Positions 10,899 to 17,998 of a stretch of DNA of 64,000 nucleotides are shown here, in pieces. The stretch spans positions 1 through 64,000 of the forward strand of contig CAJMOJ010000001.1 of the NCBI GenBank assembly GCA_905215035.1. The letters run 5' to 3'. This DNA comes from an uncultured bacterium (GTDB taxonomy: Bacteria > Actinomycetota > Coriobacteriia > Coriobacteriales > Eggerthellaceae). The position numbers and the translations under genes were made by a program. The stretch's first letter is position 1. Every line of letters starts with the position of its first letter. The notes under the pieces were generated by a model. That model had not been told where the DNA came from. It saw only the letters and a program-made list of their open reading frames with translations, and made no database searches.

Positions 10899-10937
10899 AC
10901 ACCCCATCGTTTGAATAAAAGCGATGGGGTGTTTTTA
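10899..10937 (+). terminator. Terminator of eno
   Basis: A perfect 11-bp stem (ACACCCCATCG with CGATGGGGTGT) around a 12-base loop, then TTTTT. Confidence 0.88.
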
Positions 10938-11062
10938 TAGGTGTATACAGGTATCTATGAAAAACTGGTACGACAAAATAGTAGGCCTGACAATTTCCTT
11001 ACGATTCAGGGGTAAAAAGTGGGGTAAAGAGCGGTAAAATTGAACGATATACAATGCATGCG

Positions 11063-11085
11063 GATATAACGTGTGGTGTTATATC
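11063..11085 (+). promoter_or_regulatory. Inverted repeat upstream of lipoprotein gene
   Basis: GATATAAC and GTTATATC are perfect 8-bp inverted arms with a 7-base spacer, ending 25 bases before the ATG at 11111. It may be an operator or a 5'-leader hairpin; no T-run follows, so it is not a terminator. Confidence 0.4.
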
Positions 11086-11110
11086 GGCGCATGGGGAGAA
11101 AGGAAAACAG

Positions 11111-11722
11111 ATGAGTGAGGTAACAAAGTTTTCTAAGCGTGTAGTAATAGCGCTTATTACCTGCTTGATTGCTTGCATGGGAATGTTTGCATTGTCTGGA
11201 TGTGAGTCAGATGAGCAGGCAGCGGAAAATGCTTTGAAGGGCTATCTGGATGGGTTTAAAAATGGTTCTTCAGATGATTTTGCTGCAGCTGATATGGCTG
11301 AGTTCCAGCAGATGGGCTTAGATCCAGATCAGTTCATGTCTTCATGGACCGAAGGATTTGCCTATGAGGTAACAGGCGCTACTAAGGGTGAGCAACCTGA
11401 GACTGTTATGGTTGATGTAAAGATTACCTCAAAGCAAATCACCACGGCTATTTCTAATGCGTTGCCCGACATTATGAGCTACGCTATGAGTGCTGCTTTG
11501 AGTGGAGCGAGCCAATCAGACATGCAATCTCATATGGTGCAAATGATTCTTGATCAGTTGGCTAAAGATGAGCCTGTTGAGTCTACTGTTACGGTAGAGA
11601 TGAGCTCAGAGACTGGTCAGTGGATTCCTACCGACACGGGCGAGCAGGCACTTGCAAATGCAATTGTAGGCAACGTTGATCAGCTTACTCAGGAAATGAG
11701 CTCTCTCGCAAGTGCTCAGTAA
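11111..11722 (+). CDS. Lipoprotein, member 1 of a three-member paralogous family
   Basis: 203 aa. The N terminus is a lipoprotein signal: basic n-region, hydrophobic stretch, lipobox ALSGC with the lipidated Cys at residue 31. The mature part is acidic and soluble. It has the pattern AxxALKGYLDGFKNG...FMSSWTEGFAYEV and a VDVKITSKQITTAI motif, both echoed in the two genes at 21032 and 21678. This layout resembles DUF5105-type lipoproteins, but I cannot confirm that. The chosen ATG has RBS AAAGGAAAA at 11100-11108; an earlier in-frame start at 11054 lacks one. Processing would need Lgt, encoded at 15037. Function unknown. Confidence 0.82.
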   Translation: MSEVTKFSKRVVIALITCLIACMGMFALSGCESDEQAAENALKGYLDGFKNGSSDDFAAADMAEFQQMGLDPDQFMSSWTEGFAYEVTGATKGEQPETVMVDVKITSKQITTAISNALPDIMSYAMSAALSGASQSDMQSHMVQMILDQLAKDEPVESTVTVEMSSETGQWIPTDTGEQALANAIVGNVDQLTQEMSSLASAQ

Positions 11723-11773
11723 GTTCAAGGATCCTGCCGCAGGAGCCCCATCGCACTAAGTTGTGAACGGATT

Positions 11774-11816
11774 AAAGCGACTCCTTAAACCCGTCTGGGT
11801 GAGAGGGGTCGCTTTG
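11774..11816 (+). terminator. Probable terminator of lipoprotein gene
   Basis: AAAGCGACTCC pairs with GGGGTCGCTTT (one G-T wobble) over a 19-base loop. The T-run is short (TTT then GTG), so strength is uncertain. Confidence 0.6.
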
Positions 11817-11820
11817 TGTA

Positions 11821-11852
11821 TACTGAGAGTTCTAGAGACTGAGAGTTCTAGA
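11821..11852. repeat. Short tandem duplication, CTGAGAGTTCTAGA x2
   Basis: The unit CTGAGAGTTCTAGA occurs twice in a row with two bases between (11823-11836 and 11839-11852) in the spacer between the lipoprotein gene and alr. No function is apparent. Confidence 0.6.
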
Positions 11853-11943
11853 AAGAGTGTTCGAGACGAGAGATTGAGCATTTTTTCGAAAGTGATTCTA
11901 TGCATGTTGGGCGTCATGTTAGGTGTAGCAAGGAGAATCGGCA

Positions 11944-13218
11944 TTGGATGAGATAATCAACGGGTTTACTGCTGCCGCATTTAAAAACAAGAAAAGCAAC
12001 TATCAGTATTCTCGTGATAAGGAAGCGCGGGATGAAGCAAAAAAGGAACCTTTTAAAGAAGAGGTTTTGGAGCATACTGATCAGCGAAACAGAAGATGGT
12101 CGTGGGTAGAGGTTGACCGATCAGCCATTCAGCATAATGTCATGGCTACCAGACGTCTTTTGCCTAATACAACGCGATTGCTTGCCGTGGTAAAAGCAGA
12201 TGCTTATGGTCATGGTGCGGTTGATGTTGCAAAGACAGCGGTCACTTCAGGTGCATCTTATTTAGGCGTTGCTACCGTAGATGAGGGAATTGAGCTGCGC
12301 AAAGCAGATTTACGTGAGCCCATTTTGCTTCTTTCTGAGCCTCCTATTGAGTCGATTCCGCTTTTGCTCTACTACCGCATTACCCCTTCGATATATACGC
12401 CTGATTTTGCTGTCGCTTATGGTGAAATAGCAGATCAACATGGTATGGAAGCACCGTATCATTTGGTTATTAATTCGGGTATGAATCGTATTGGCGTGCT
12501 TGCAGAAGATGTTGTTGAATTTATGCAGCAGATTAGCTTTCATCGTGCGCTTGAGTTAGAAGGGTGTTTTACTCATTTTGCTACGGCCGATGCGCTTGAA
12601 ACACTTGATTTCCAAATTCAAATTCGCCGATTCGTTGAGGCTATGCGTGCTCTTGAGGCAGCAGGTATTAATCCAGGAATTGTCCATTGCGACAATTCGG
12701 CTGCGATTTATCGTTTTCCTAAAACACATTTTGATATGGTGCGTTTAGGAATTTCACTCTATGGATATCATCCTGCACCTGATACTCATCGATTCATTGA
12801 ACTCAAGCCTGCTATGAGCGTACATGCTCGCATCACCAACGTTATGACTCCGGCTATGAGTGAAGGCGTAAGCTATGGCATGAATTATCGCTCACCTGGA
12901 TCGGTTAAGATCTGTACGGTGCCAATAGGGTATGCCGATGGGCTTATTCGTTTGTTGTCAGGAAATATTGACTTTGCATGGCAAGATCAAGCAGTGCACC
13001 AGGTTGGCAATATCTGTATGGATCAGTGTATGTTCGAGATTGATTTACGGCGTGTGTCTCGGGTGCGGCCAAATCCTCAGATTGGCGATGAGGTGCTTAT
13101 CGCAGGACCCCATCCATCGGTTGATTGTTCTATTGATACGATGGCAAAAAAAGCGGCAACAATCCAACATGAAGTTACAATCGGATTTTCTCATCGCATG
13201 CCACGTTACTATGCTTAA
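11944..13218 (+). CDS. alr: Alanine racemase
   Basis: 424 aa. PLP enzyme interconverting L- and D-alanine for peptidoglycan; its product would feed the D-Ala-D-Ala ligase family gene at 58592. The PLP Lys lies in AVVKADAYGHG (about residue 81), the catalytic Tyr in GVSYGMNYRSPG, and the C-terminal domain has ICMDQCMFEID. The start is TTG, supported by AGGAG at 11931-11935 with an 8-base gap. The family usually begins a few residues before WVEVDRSAI, so about 50 extra charged residues precede the core here; whether they are translated depends on the TTG. The uracil-DNA glycosylase gene follows after 21 bases. Confidence 0.95.
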   Translation: MDEIINGFTAAAFKNKKSNYQYSRDKEARDEAKKEPFKEEVLEHTDQRNRRWSWVEVDRSAIQHNVMATRRLLPNTTRLLAVVKADAYGHGAVDVAKTAVTSGASYLGVATVDEGIELRKADLREPILLLSEPPIESIPLLLYYRITPSIYTPDFAVAYGEIADQHGMEAPYHLVINSGMNRIGVLAEDVVEFMQQISFHRALELEGCFTHFATADALETLDFQIQIRRFVEAMRALEAAGINPGIVHCDNSAAIYRFPKTHFDMVRLGISLYGYHPAPDTHRFIELKPAMSVHARITNVMTPAMSEGVSYGMNYRSPGSVKICTVPIGYADGLIRLLSGNIDFAWQDQAVHQVGNICMDQCMFEIDLRRVSRVRPNPQIGDEVLIAGPHPSVDCSIDTMAKKAATIQHEVTIGFSHRMPRYYA

Positions 13219-13239
13219 ACTACAACAAGGTGAGGGATT

Positions 13240-13815
13240 ATGACGCAACGCAAGCAACCGCTTCCTCTTGATGAAATTCGTGCCATGGTTGAGGGATGTC
13301 AACGATGCGATCTATGTGAGGGTCGTACGCAGATCGTTTTTGGGACAGGAAATCCTCATGCTGATGTGCTTATTGTGGGGGAGGCTCCAGGAAAAAATGA
13401 AGATTTACAAGGTGAGCCTTTTGTAGGTGCGGCCGGGAAATTCCTCAATGAATTGTTGGAGTCTGCGGGTCTTAGGCGTGAGGACGTATTTATTGCCAAC
13501 GTTATTAAGTGTCGTCCACCAGGTAATCGCAATCCTCGCGCAGACGAGATTGAAGCATGTGCTGATTTTTTGCGTGAGCAGACGCGTTCGATCAATCCTA
13601 AAATTATTGTGACGCTGGGTAATTTTGCGACACAGTTCATTATGAAGACGGGTACGGGTATTACGCATTTGCATGGCACTATCCATCAAGTAGGCCGTTT
13701 TACCGTGATGCCGGTATATCATCCTGCTGCTGCAATTTACGATCGGACTAAACGGGATGTACTCTTTGAGGACTTTGCGCAAATTGGCCGTGTTGTGCGT
13801 GAGCTCACTGCATAA
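13240..13815 (+). CDS. Uracil-DNA glycosylase, family 4 (Fe-S type)
   Basis: 191 aa. Removes uracil from DNA, starting base-excision repair of deaminated cytosine. The active-site motif GEAPGKNEDLQGEPFVGAAG (about residues 47-66) and the HPAA motif near the C terminus mark family 4. Four Cys expected to hold a [4Fe-4S] cluster are present: C20, C23 (or C26), C91 and C107. The length fits the family. The ATG has RBS AAGGTGAGGG, 21 bases after alr, so the two are probably co-transcribed. Confidence 0.95.
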   Translation: MTQRKQPLPLDEIRAMVEGCQRCDLCEGRTQIVFGTGNPHADVLIVGEAPGKNEDLQGEPFVGAAGKFLNELLESAGLRREDVFIANVIKCRPPGNRNPRADEIEACADFLREQTRSINPKIIVTLGNFATQFIMKTGTGITHLHGTIHQVGRFTVMPVYHPAAAIYDRTKRDVLFEDFAQIGRVVRELTA

Positions 13816-13921
13816 GCATGGTATTATCGCTGATGATATAAGAATCAAACTTGCCGTAGGCGCAGCAGAGTAAGATCAGGCACGCTCCAGGCAAGTCTTA
13901 GTGTGATTGAGGTGTATTGCT

Positions 13922-14152
13922 ATGGTAGAAAAATCAGATGTAGCTGCAGTTTTAGAGCTTATTCGTCCCTCATTGCAGGCAGATGGTGGTGACGTGTCGT
14001 TGGTAGACGTGTCTGAAGACGGAGTAGTGACAGTAGAGCTTCAGGGCGCTTGCAAGGGTTGTCCTATGTCTCAGATGACGCTTGCTAATGGCGTTGAGCG
14101 GATCTTGAAGGATCGCGTGCCAGGCGTTACTCGTGTTGTTCCTGCTCAGTAG
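13922..14152 (+). CDS. NifU C-terminal-domain (Nfu-type) Fe-S scaffold protein
   Basis: 76 aa, a stand-alone Nfu domain. The family signature LIRPSLQADGGDVSLVDV and the CxxC pair C44/C47 (ACKGCPMS) that holds a bridging Fe-S cluster are present. It would act as scaffold or carrier delivering clusters to apo-proteins such as the Fe-S enzymes nearby (family 4 UDG, the ferredoxin-like AKR). The ATG at 13922 is chosen because GAGGTG lies 7 bases upstream; the upstream in-frame TTG at 13907 would cover that RBS. Confidence 0.93.
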   Translation: MVEKSDVAAVLELIRPSLQADGGDVSLVDVSEDGVVTVELQGACKGCPMSQMTLANGVERILKDRVPGVTRVVPAQ

Positions 14153-14184
14153 TATTGCTCAGCAGTAGCTTTATGTAAGGACGT

Positions 14185-14430
14185 ATGGTAGCAATGACCG
14201 TTTGTTGGAAAACACGTGGATGTGATGAAGAAATGCAGTCACGCTGTCCTCATAATGCTCCAGGAGCAACGTGCCCGGCAGATTGCAACTATTCGTTATG
14301 TGATCGTCCAACTCGTAAAGTAACTATGGATCTCGATCTACTGTTTCGAGATGACATTGATCATACGGAGTGCGTGAAGGACACCTGTAAGTCGTGCGAG
14401 TTTTTCTTGACGCATGCATCGGTACTTTAA
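14185..14430 (+). CDS. Small cysteine-rich protein of unknown function
   Basis: 81 aa with nine Cys, several in spaced pairs: CWKTRGC, C..N....C, and C-x4-C-x2-C near the end (CVKDTCKSC). Such density suggests metal or Fe-S binding. It starts 32 bases after the Nfu gene, with TAAGG close to the ATG, and probably forms an operon with it. Four His and acidic stretches (MDLDLLFRDDIDH) are further possible ligands. I do not recognise the family; a role in Fe-S or metal handling is inference from composition and neighbour. Confidence 0.75.
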   Translation: MVAMTVCWKTRGCDEEMQSRCPHNAPGATCPADCNYSLCDRPTRKVTMDLDLLFRDDIDHTECVKDTCKSCEFFLTHASVL

Positions 14431-14760
14431 GAGGGCGTACGGGAGTTTAGACGGAGCGTAAAACAAATCGAGTCACTTCTTTGATGGTGGCTACCTCCTT
14501 GAAACAACAATGGTATAGAATGCGGGTCTCATAGGTGATGCCCGCATTTTTTATGAAGCCCTTATCAGGCATATTACGTAATAACTTGGCTACAGTTTTG
14601 TAGTTACCATGTGGTCTTTTCTTACACAGGAGTATCGTAGGCGCTGTTGGAGTAAGGTCTTACACACTTAGTTCAATACGTTTTATCAAAACGTTTAGAT
14701 ATGCAGATGCTCTATTTGTTTCTGAACATTTGTGCATAGCCCGAGCACAAGGAGTTAATT
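14431..14760. other. 330-bp intergenic region
   Basis: It holds a terminator (14519-14552) and a perfect palindrome at 14678-14694 (ACGTTTT-ATC-AAAACGT) about 65 bases before the next ATG. No ORF with an RBS is seen. Confidence 0.6.
14519..14552 (+). terminator. Terminator after the Nfu/Cys-rich gene pair
   Basis: AATGCGGG pairs perfectly with CCCGCATT over a 14-base loop, followed by TTTT. Confidence 0.8.
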
Positions 14761-14979
14761 ATGGGTGACAACGTTGTCTTATGCCCAACATGCGGTAGGC
14801 CACTTGATCTCAATACCTACTCGTCGTTAATGGTGCTCTCTGATGAGCATGGTCTTTTTACTATGAAATGCACCTTTTGTAATGAGGAGTTTTCTAGTGT
14901 AGAACGCATTCCTCTTTCACTACGAGAGCAGGTCGAAAGCGTTGCGCATTCGGTAAATGCGGGAATGGGAAAGAACTAA
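14761..14979 (+). CDS. Small zinc-ribbon protein
   Basis: 72 aa. Two CxxC knuckles, CPTC (8-11) and CTFC (37-40), form a likely zinc ribbon; the C-terminal third is a short charged helix. The ATG follows an AAGGAG RBS (14750-14755). It lies 57 bases upstream of lgt. Function unknown; small ribbons like this often act in protein or nucleic-acid contacts. Confidence 0.78.
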   Translation: MGDNVVLCPTCGRPLDLNTYSSLMVLSDEHGLFTMKCTFCNEEFSSVERIPLSLREQVESVAHSVNAGMGKN

Positions 14980-15036
14980 AAACCAATAATCAAATCAATT
15001 AAGAACATCAGGCAAAACTTAGAGTAGTATGAGCAT

Positions 15037-15867
15037 ATGCTAAACGATGTATATCATATGCTTGATCCCGTTGCCTTTACGATAGGGCCCTTCACTGCGC
15101 GTTGGTATGGTATTGCGTATGTGCTTGGTTTTTTGCTTGCCATGCTTGTGATGTATGGCACTGCAAAACGCTGGAAGCTACATTTTAATGTCGATGACGT
15201 CTGTGTTGTCCTGCTGGCTGGCATGATAGGAGTTATTGTTGGCGGTCGGCTTGGCTATGTAGTGTTCTATAATTTTGAACTCTACGCTGCTCATCCTCTT
15301 GAAATTTTAAATTTTGCGCATGGTGGTATGAGCTTCCATGGGGGATTTATTGGCGCATTGTTGGGTGGCATCGTAGCGGCAAAACTGATTAAGATGCCGT
15401 ATTTATCGCTGGTTGATTTAGTGGTTATTGGTGCACCACTCGGTCTGTTTTTTGGCCGCTGCGCTAACTTTGTTAACGGTGAGCTATGGGGTGCACCGAC
15501 CGATCTTCCTTGGGGCGTTGTCTTTGGTGGCTCTGCCGGCATGGTGCCACGCCATCCAAGTCAGCTCTACGAAGCACTTCTTGAAGGACTTGTTCTTTTT
15601 GTGATCCTCTTTTTGCTGTCGCGTAAACATCCTCCTTATCCAAGAGGGACGTTTACGGGAGTTTTTATGCTCGGTTATGGTGTTGCCCGTTTTTTGATTG
15701 AGTTTGTGCGTCTTCCTGATGCACAATTGGGGTATTTGTATGGGGACTGGTTTACCATGGGACAGCTTTTGTCTATTCCGCTTATTGTTGCGGGAGTTAT
15801 TCTTTTGGTTTACGCTCATATGACAAAGCATATGCAAGAAGGCCCGCGCCATCAAATTGCGCAATGA
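15037..15867 (+). CDS. lgt: Prolipoprotein diacylglyceryl transferase
   Basis: 276 aa, a seven-helix membrane enzyme transferring diacylglycerol from phosphatidylglycerol to the lipobox Cys of prolipoproteins. Conserved features: ARWYGIAYVLGF near the start, the HGGMSFHGG loop with His101, and the GRCANFVNGELWG signature with Arg141. It would act on the lipoproteins at 11111 and 21678. A desulfoferrodoxin gene follows. Confidence 0.97.
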   Translation: MLNDVYHMLDPVAFTIGPFTARWYGIAYVLGFLLAMLVMYGTAKRWKLHFNVDDVCVVLLAGMIGVIVGGRLGYVVFYNFELYAAHPLEILNFAHGGMSFHGGFIGALLGGIVAAKLIKMPYLSLVDLVVIGAPLGLFFGRCANFVNGELWGAPTDLPWGVVFGGSAGMVPRHPSQLYEALLEGLVLFVILFLLSRKHPPYPRGTFTGVFMLGYGVARFLIEFVRLPDAQLGYLYGDWFTMGQLLSIPLIVAGVILLVYAHMTKHMQEGPRHQIAQ

Positions 15868-15917
15868 TGCAATCTATTATTGCAAGGTCTATTTTTTAAC
15901 ACAAAGGAGATGAGCTC

Positions 15918-16307
15918 ATGGAAAAGAAGAAGCTTGTTTTTTACAAGTGCGAACACTGTGGCAATATCGCTATCAAAATTTATGATTCAGGTGTGCCGCT
16001 GGTATGCTGTGGGGAAAAGATGGTTGAGCTTGTCGCTGACTCTACAGATGCCGCACTTGAGAAGCACGTTCCTGATGTAACTATTGACGGTAATACTGTT
16101 CATGTTCAGGTTGGTAGTGTAGAGCATCCCATGATTGATGTTCATTGGATTACATTTATCGTTTTGGAGACCGAGCAGGGTTATCAGGTAAAGAATCTTG
16201 ATCCAGGCGAGGAGCCCATTGCTGATTTTACTGTGCTTCCTGGAGATAAACCTGTTCGTGTATATGAGAATTGCAATATTCATGGCTTATGGGTCAAGGA
16301 GCTCTAA
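15918..16307 (+). CDS. dfx: Desulfoferrodoxin (superoxide reductase, 2Fe type)
   Basis: 129 aa. Reduces superoxide to peroxide without making oxygen, typical of anaerobes. The N-terminal desulforedoxin knuckle is complete (C11, C14, C30, C31), so this is the two-iron form and not neelaredoxin. The catalytic centre ligands are all present: His50 (next to Glu49), His70 and His76 in HPMIDVH, Cys119 and His122 in CNIHGLW. The RBS AAAGGAG lies at 15902-15908. It has its own downstream terminator. Confidence 0.97.
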   Translation: MEKKKLVFYKCEHCGNIAIKIYDSGVPLVCCGEKMVELVADSTDAALEKHVPDVTIDGNTVHVQVGSVEHPMIDVHWITFIVLETEQGYQVKNLDPGEEPIADFTVLPGDKPVRVYENCNIHGLWVKEL

Positions 16308-16337
16308 AATAGCTAAGATTGCAGGATGATTTTTGGG

Positions 16338-16379
16338 ATGAGGGGTTTATGCGTATACCGTGTAAACCCCTCATTTTTT
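16338..16379 (+). terminator. Terminator of dfx
   Basis: A perfect 12-bp stem (ATGAGGGGTTTA with TAAACCCCTCAT) around a 12-base loop, then TTTTT. Confidence 0.88.
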
Positions 16380-16441
16380 GTTTGTTATGATGAAGAGGCT
16401 TATTGTTGCGTTTGCTGCCAAGCAGGATAAGGATGGTAGAT

Positions 16442-17998
16442 ATGACCGAGCAATCTTACAGACCTTCTTCGCGCCCTTTGGTTAATCTGGCTATTGTTGG
16501 GGCAGGCGCATCAGGTCTTGCTTGTGCGTTACGTACAGCACAGGTGCTCAATCAAAAGGGATTGCGTCATGTTGTACGTATAGAAGTCTATGAGTCATCC
16601 AAGAAGATAGGGCACTCCATCTTGGCAAGTGGAAATGGTCGCTGCAACTATTCCAATACTAAGATTTATTGCGATGGGATGCCTACACAGGCAGGTAGTG
16701 AGTATTACACTAATGCTAACTTTGTAGAACAAGTCCGTACGGTATGCTGCGAAACGGTGGTACCCGCTCCTGAGTGGTTATCCGCCCTTGGTCTTTTAGG
16801 ACGAGAGGGGAAAGCGTACGACGGTATGCTGTTTCCTGTGTCGAATCAAGCAAAGACTGTTTTAGATACCCTGCTCTATTGGTGTGATGTATATGGGATT
16901 GTGTTTGTTCCACAAGCGCGGGTAAATGCGCTATCGTGCGTGCAAGATATGCATGATACCCAAAATGTTTCCGATTTGCTCGATATGCAAAGTGCTCACG
17001 TTATGCAAAACACTCAAACTGCCCGTTTTTCGCTTAGTGGAATTCGCCAAGTTGCTCAGGAAGGGAACGTGGGGGCGCGCAGTAAGTCAAAAAAGAAGAC
17101 TTCCAAAGTGAAGGATATTGAGGTTCCCTTTACGAGAACAGCTGATATGGTAGTTCTTGCGGTAGGACACGCTTTGAGTCAGAACTCTCACTTGGCTCTC
17201 ATGCAGCCGTGTACTGCAATGCGGCCGGTTTTAGGTCCTCTTGTCGCGGAACCCTTGGGTGGCTGGCACCTCAAAGATCTTGATGGTGTGCGGCAACGTG
17301 TTATGTTGCGTGTCGTTCCTAAGAATTCTGATCAGCCTATTTTTATTGAATCGGGTGAGGTTCTCTTTAGGCCTTATGGTATATCAGGTATTGTTGTTTT
17401 TAACGCCTCACGCTATGCGCAGCCCGGTGATGTAATTGAGCTTGATTTGCTTCCTGATTTCACCCACGAAGATCTTGTAAGACATTTCTTCCAAACGTAT
17501 CAAACTTGGCAAGATGCAGAATTATCCTTGTCATCTTGCTCGGTTCACACAGTTGAAGATGTGGTCAAAATGGTAGTAACGGGAGTTTTGGCTCAGCCGC
17601 TTTGTGAAGCATTCGTATCATTGGTTTGTGAGGCAATACAGAGAGAGAGTCACACCTCTTGGTCGTCTTTGGCATCAACCCAAGATGCTTATGTGCTTTG
17701 TCAACATATTGCGACAAATTGTAAGGCGTTAACGCTTACGGTGAAAGATATCGCCTCTGATCAAACCTGCCAAGTTATGCGTGGTGGTTGTGATGTTGCG
17801 GCCATTAATCCAGCAACATGCGAATCGCGCAGGATTAAACAGTTTTATGTTATTGGAGAAGCGTTAGATGTCGATGGGCCTTGCGGGGGATTTAATCTCG
17901 ACTGGGCATGGACGAGCGGTATTGTCGCAGGAGAGGCAATCGCTCAGGCTGCTTTAACAATGTATCGCCGAGAAGCGAACGAGAGGGGTGGGATGTGA
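16442..17998 (+). CDS. FAD-dependent oxidoreductase, HI0933/BaiN-like family
   Basis: 518 aa. A dinucleotide-binding motif GAGASGLA follows residue 16, then VYESSKKIGHSILASGNGRCNYSN, the signature of the HI0933-like flavoproteins, whose member BaiN acts on bile-acid intermediates. The C terminus has GEALDVDGPCGGFNLDWAWTSG, the family's FAD-closing motif. The middle part (about 165-230) is longer and less conserved than usual, with a basic insertion (KSKKKTSKVKD). The ATG at 16442 sits 9 bases after AAGG; upstream starts lack an RBS. It overlaps the next FAD gene by 4 bases, so the two are translationally coupled. Substrate unknown. Confidence 0.87.
   Translation: MTEQSYRPSSRPLVNLAIVGAGASGLACALRTAQVLNQKGLRHVVRIEVYESSKKIGHSILASGNGRCNYSNTKIYCDGMPTQAGSEYYTNANFVEQVRTVCCETVVPAPEWLSALGLLGREGKAYDGMLFPVSNQAKTVLDTLLYWCDVYGIVFVPQARVNALSCVQDMHDTQNVSDLLDMQSAHVMQNTQTARFSLSGIRQVAQEGNVGARSKSKKKTSKVKDIEVPFTRTADMVVLAVGHALSQNSHLALMQPCTAMRPVLGPLVAEPLGGWHLKDLDGVRQRVMLRVVPKNSDQPIFIESGEVLFRPYGISGIVVFNASRYAQPGDVIELDLLPDFTHEDLVRHFFQTYQTWQDAELSLSSCSVHTVEDVVKMVVTGVLAQPLCEAFVSLVCEAIQRESHTSWSSLASTQDAYVLCQHIATNCKALTLTVKDIASDQTCQVMRGGCDVAAINPATCESRRIKQFYVIGEALDVDGPCGGFNLDWAWTSGIVAGEAIAQAALTMYRREANERGGM

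Larger units (their letters stand above)
10793..11110. other. 318-bp intergenic region after eno
   Basis: It holds the three-way-junction fold (10795-10854), the eno terminator (10899-10937), about 120 bases with no clear element, and an 8-bp-arm inverted repeat (11063-11085) just before the RBS of the lipoprotein gene. Confidence 0.6.

Noticed and set aside
11763..11951. 62-aa open frame ahead of alr
   Set aside because: It overlaps the probable terminator and the repeat, has no RBS, and the alr start with AGGAG overlaps it.
13849..13896. ACTTGCC ... GGCAAGT stem with a 34-base loop before the Nfu gene, as a possible riboswitch
   Set aside because: Only one 7-bp stem and none of the conserved cores of known riboswitches; too little to call.
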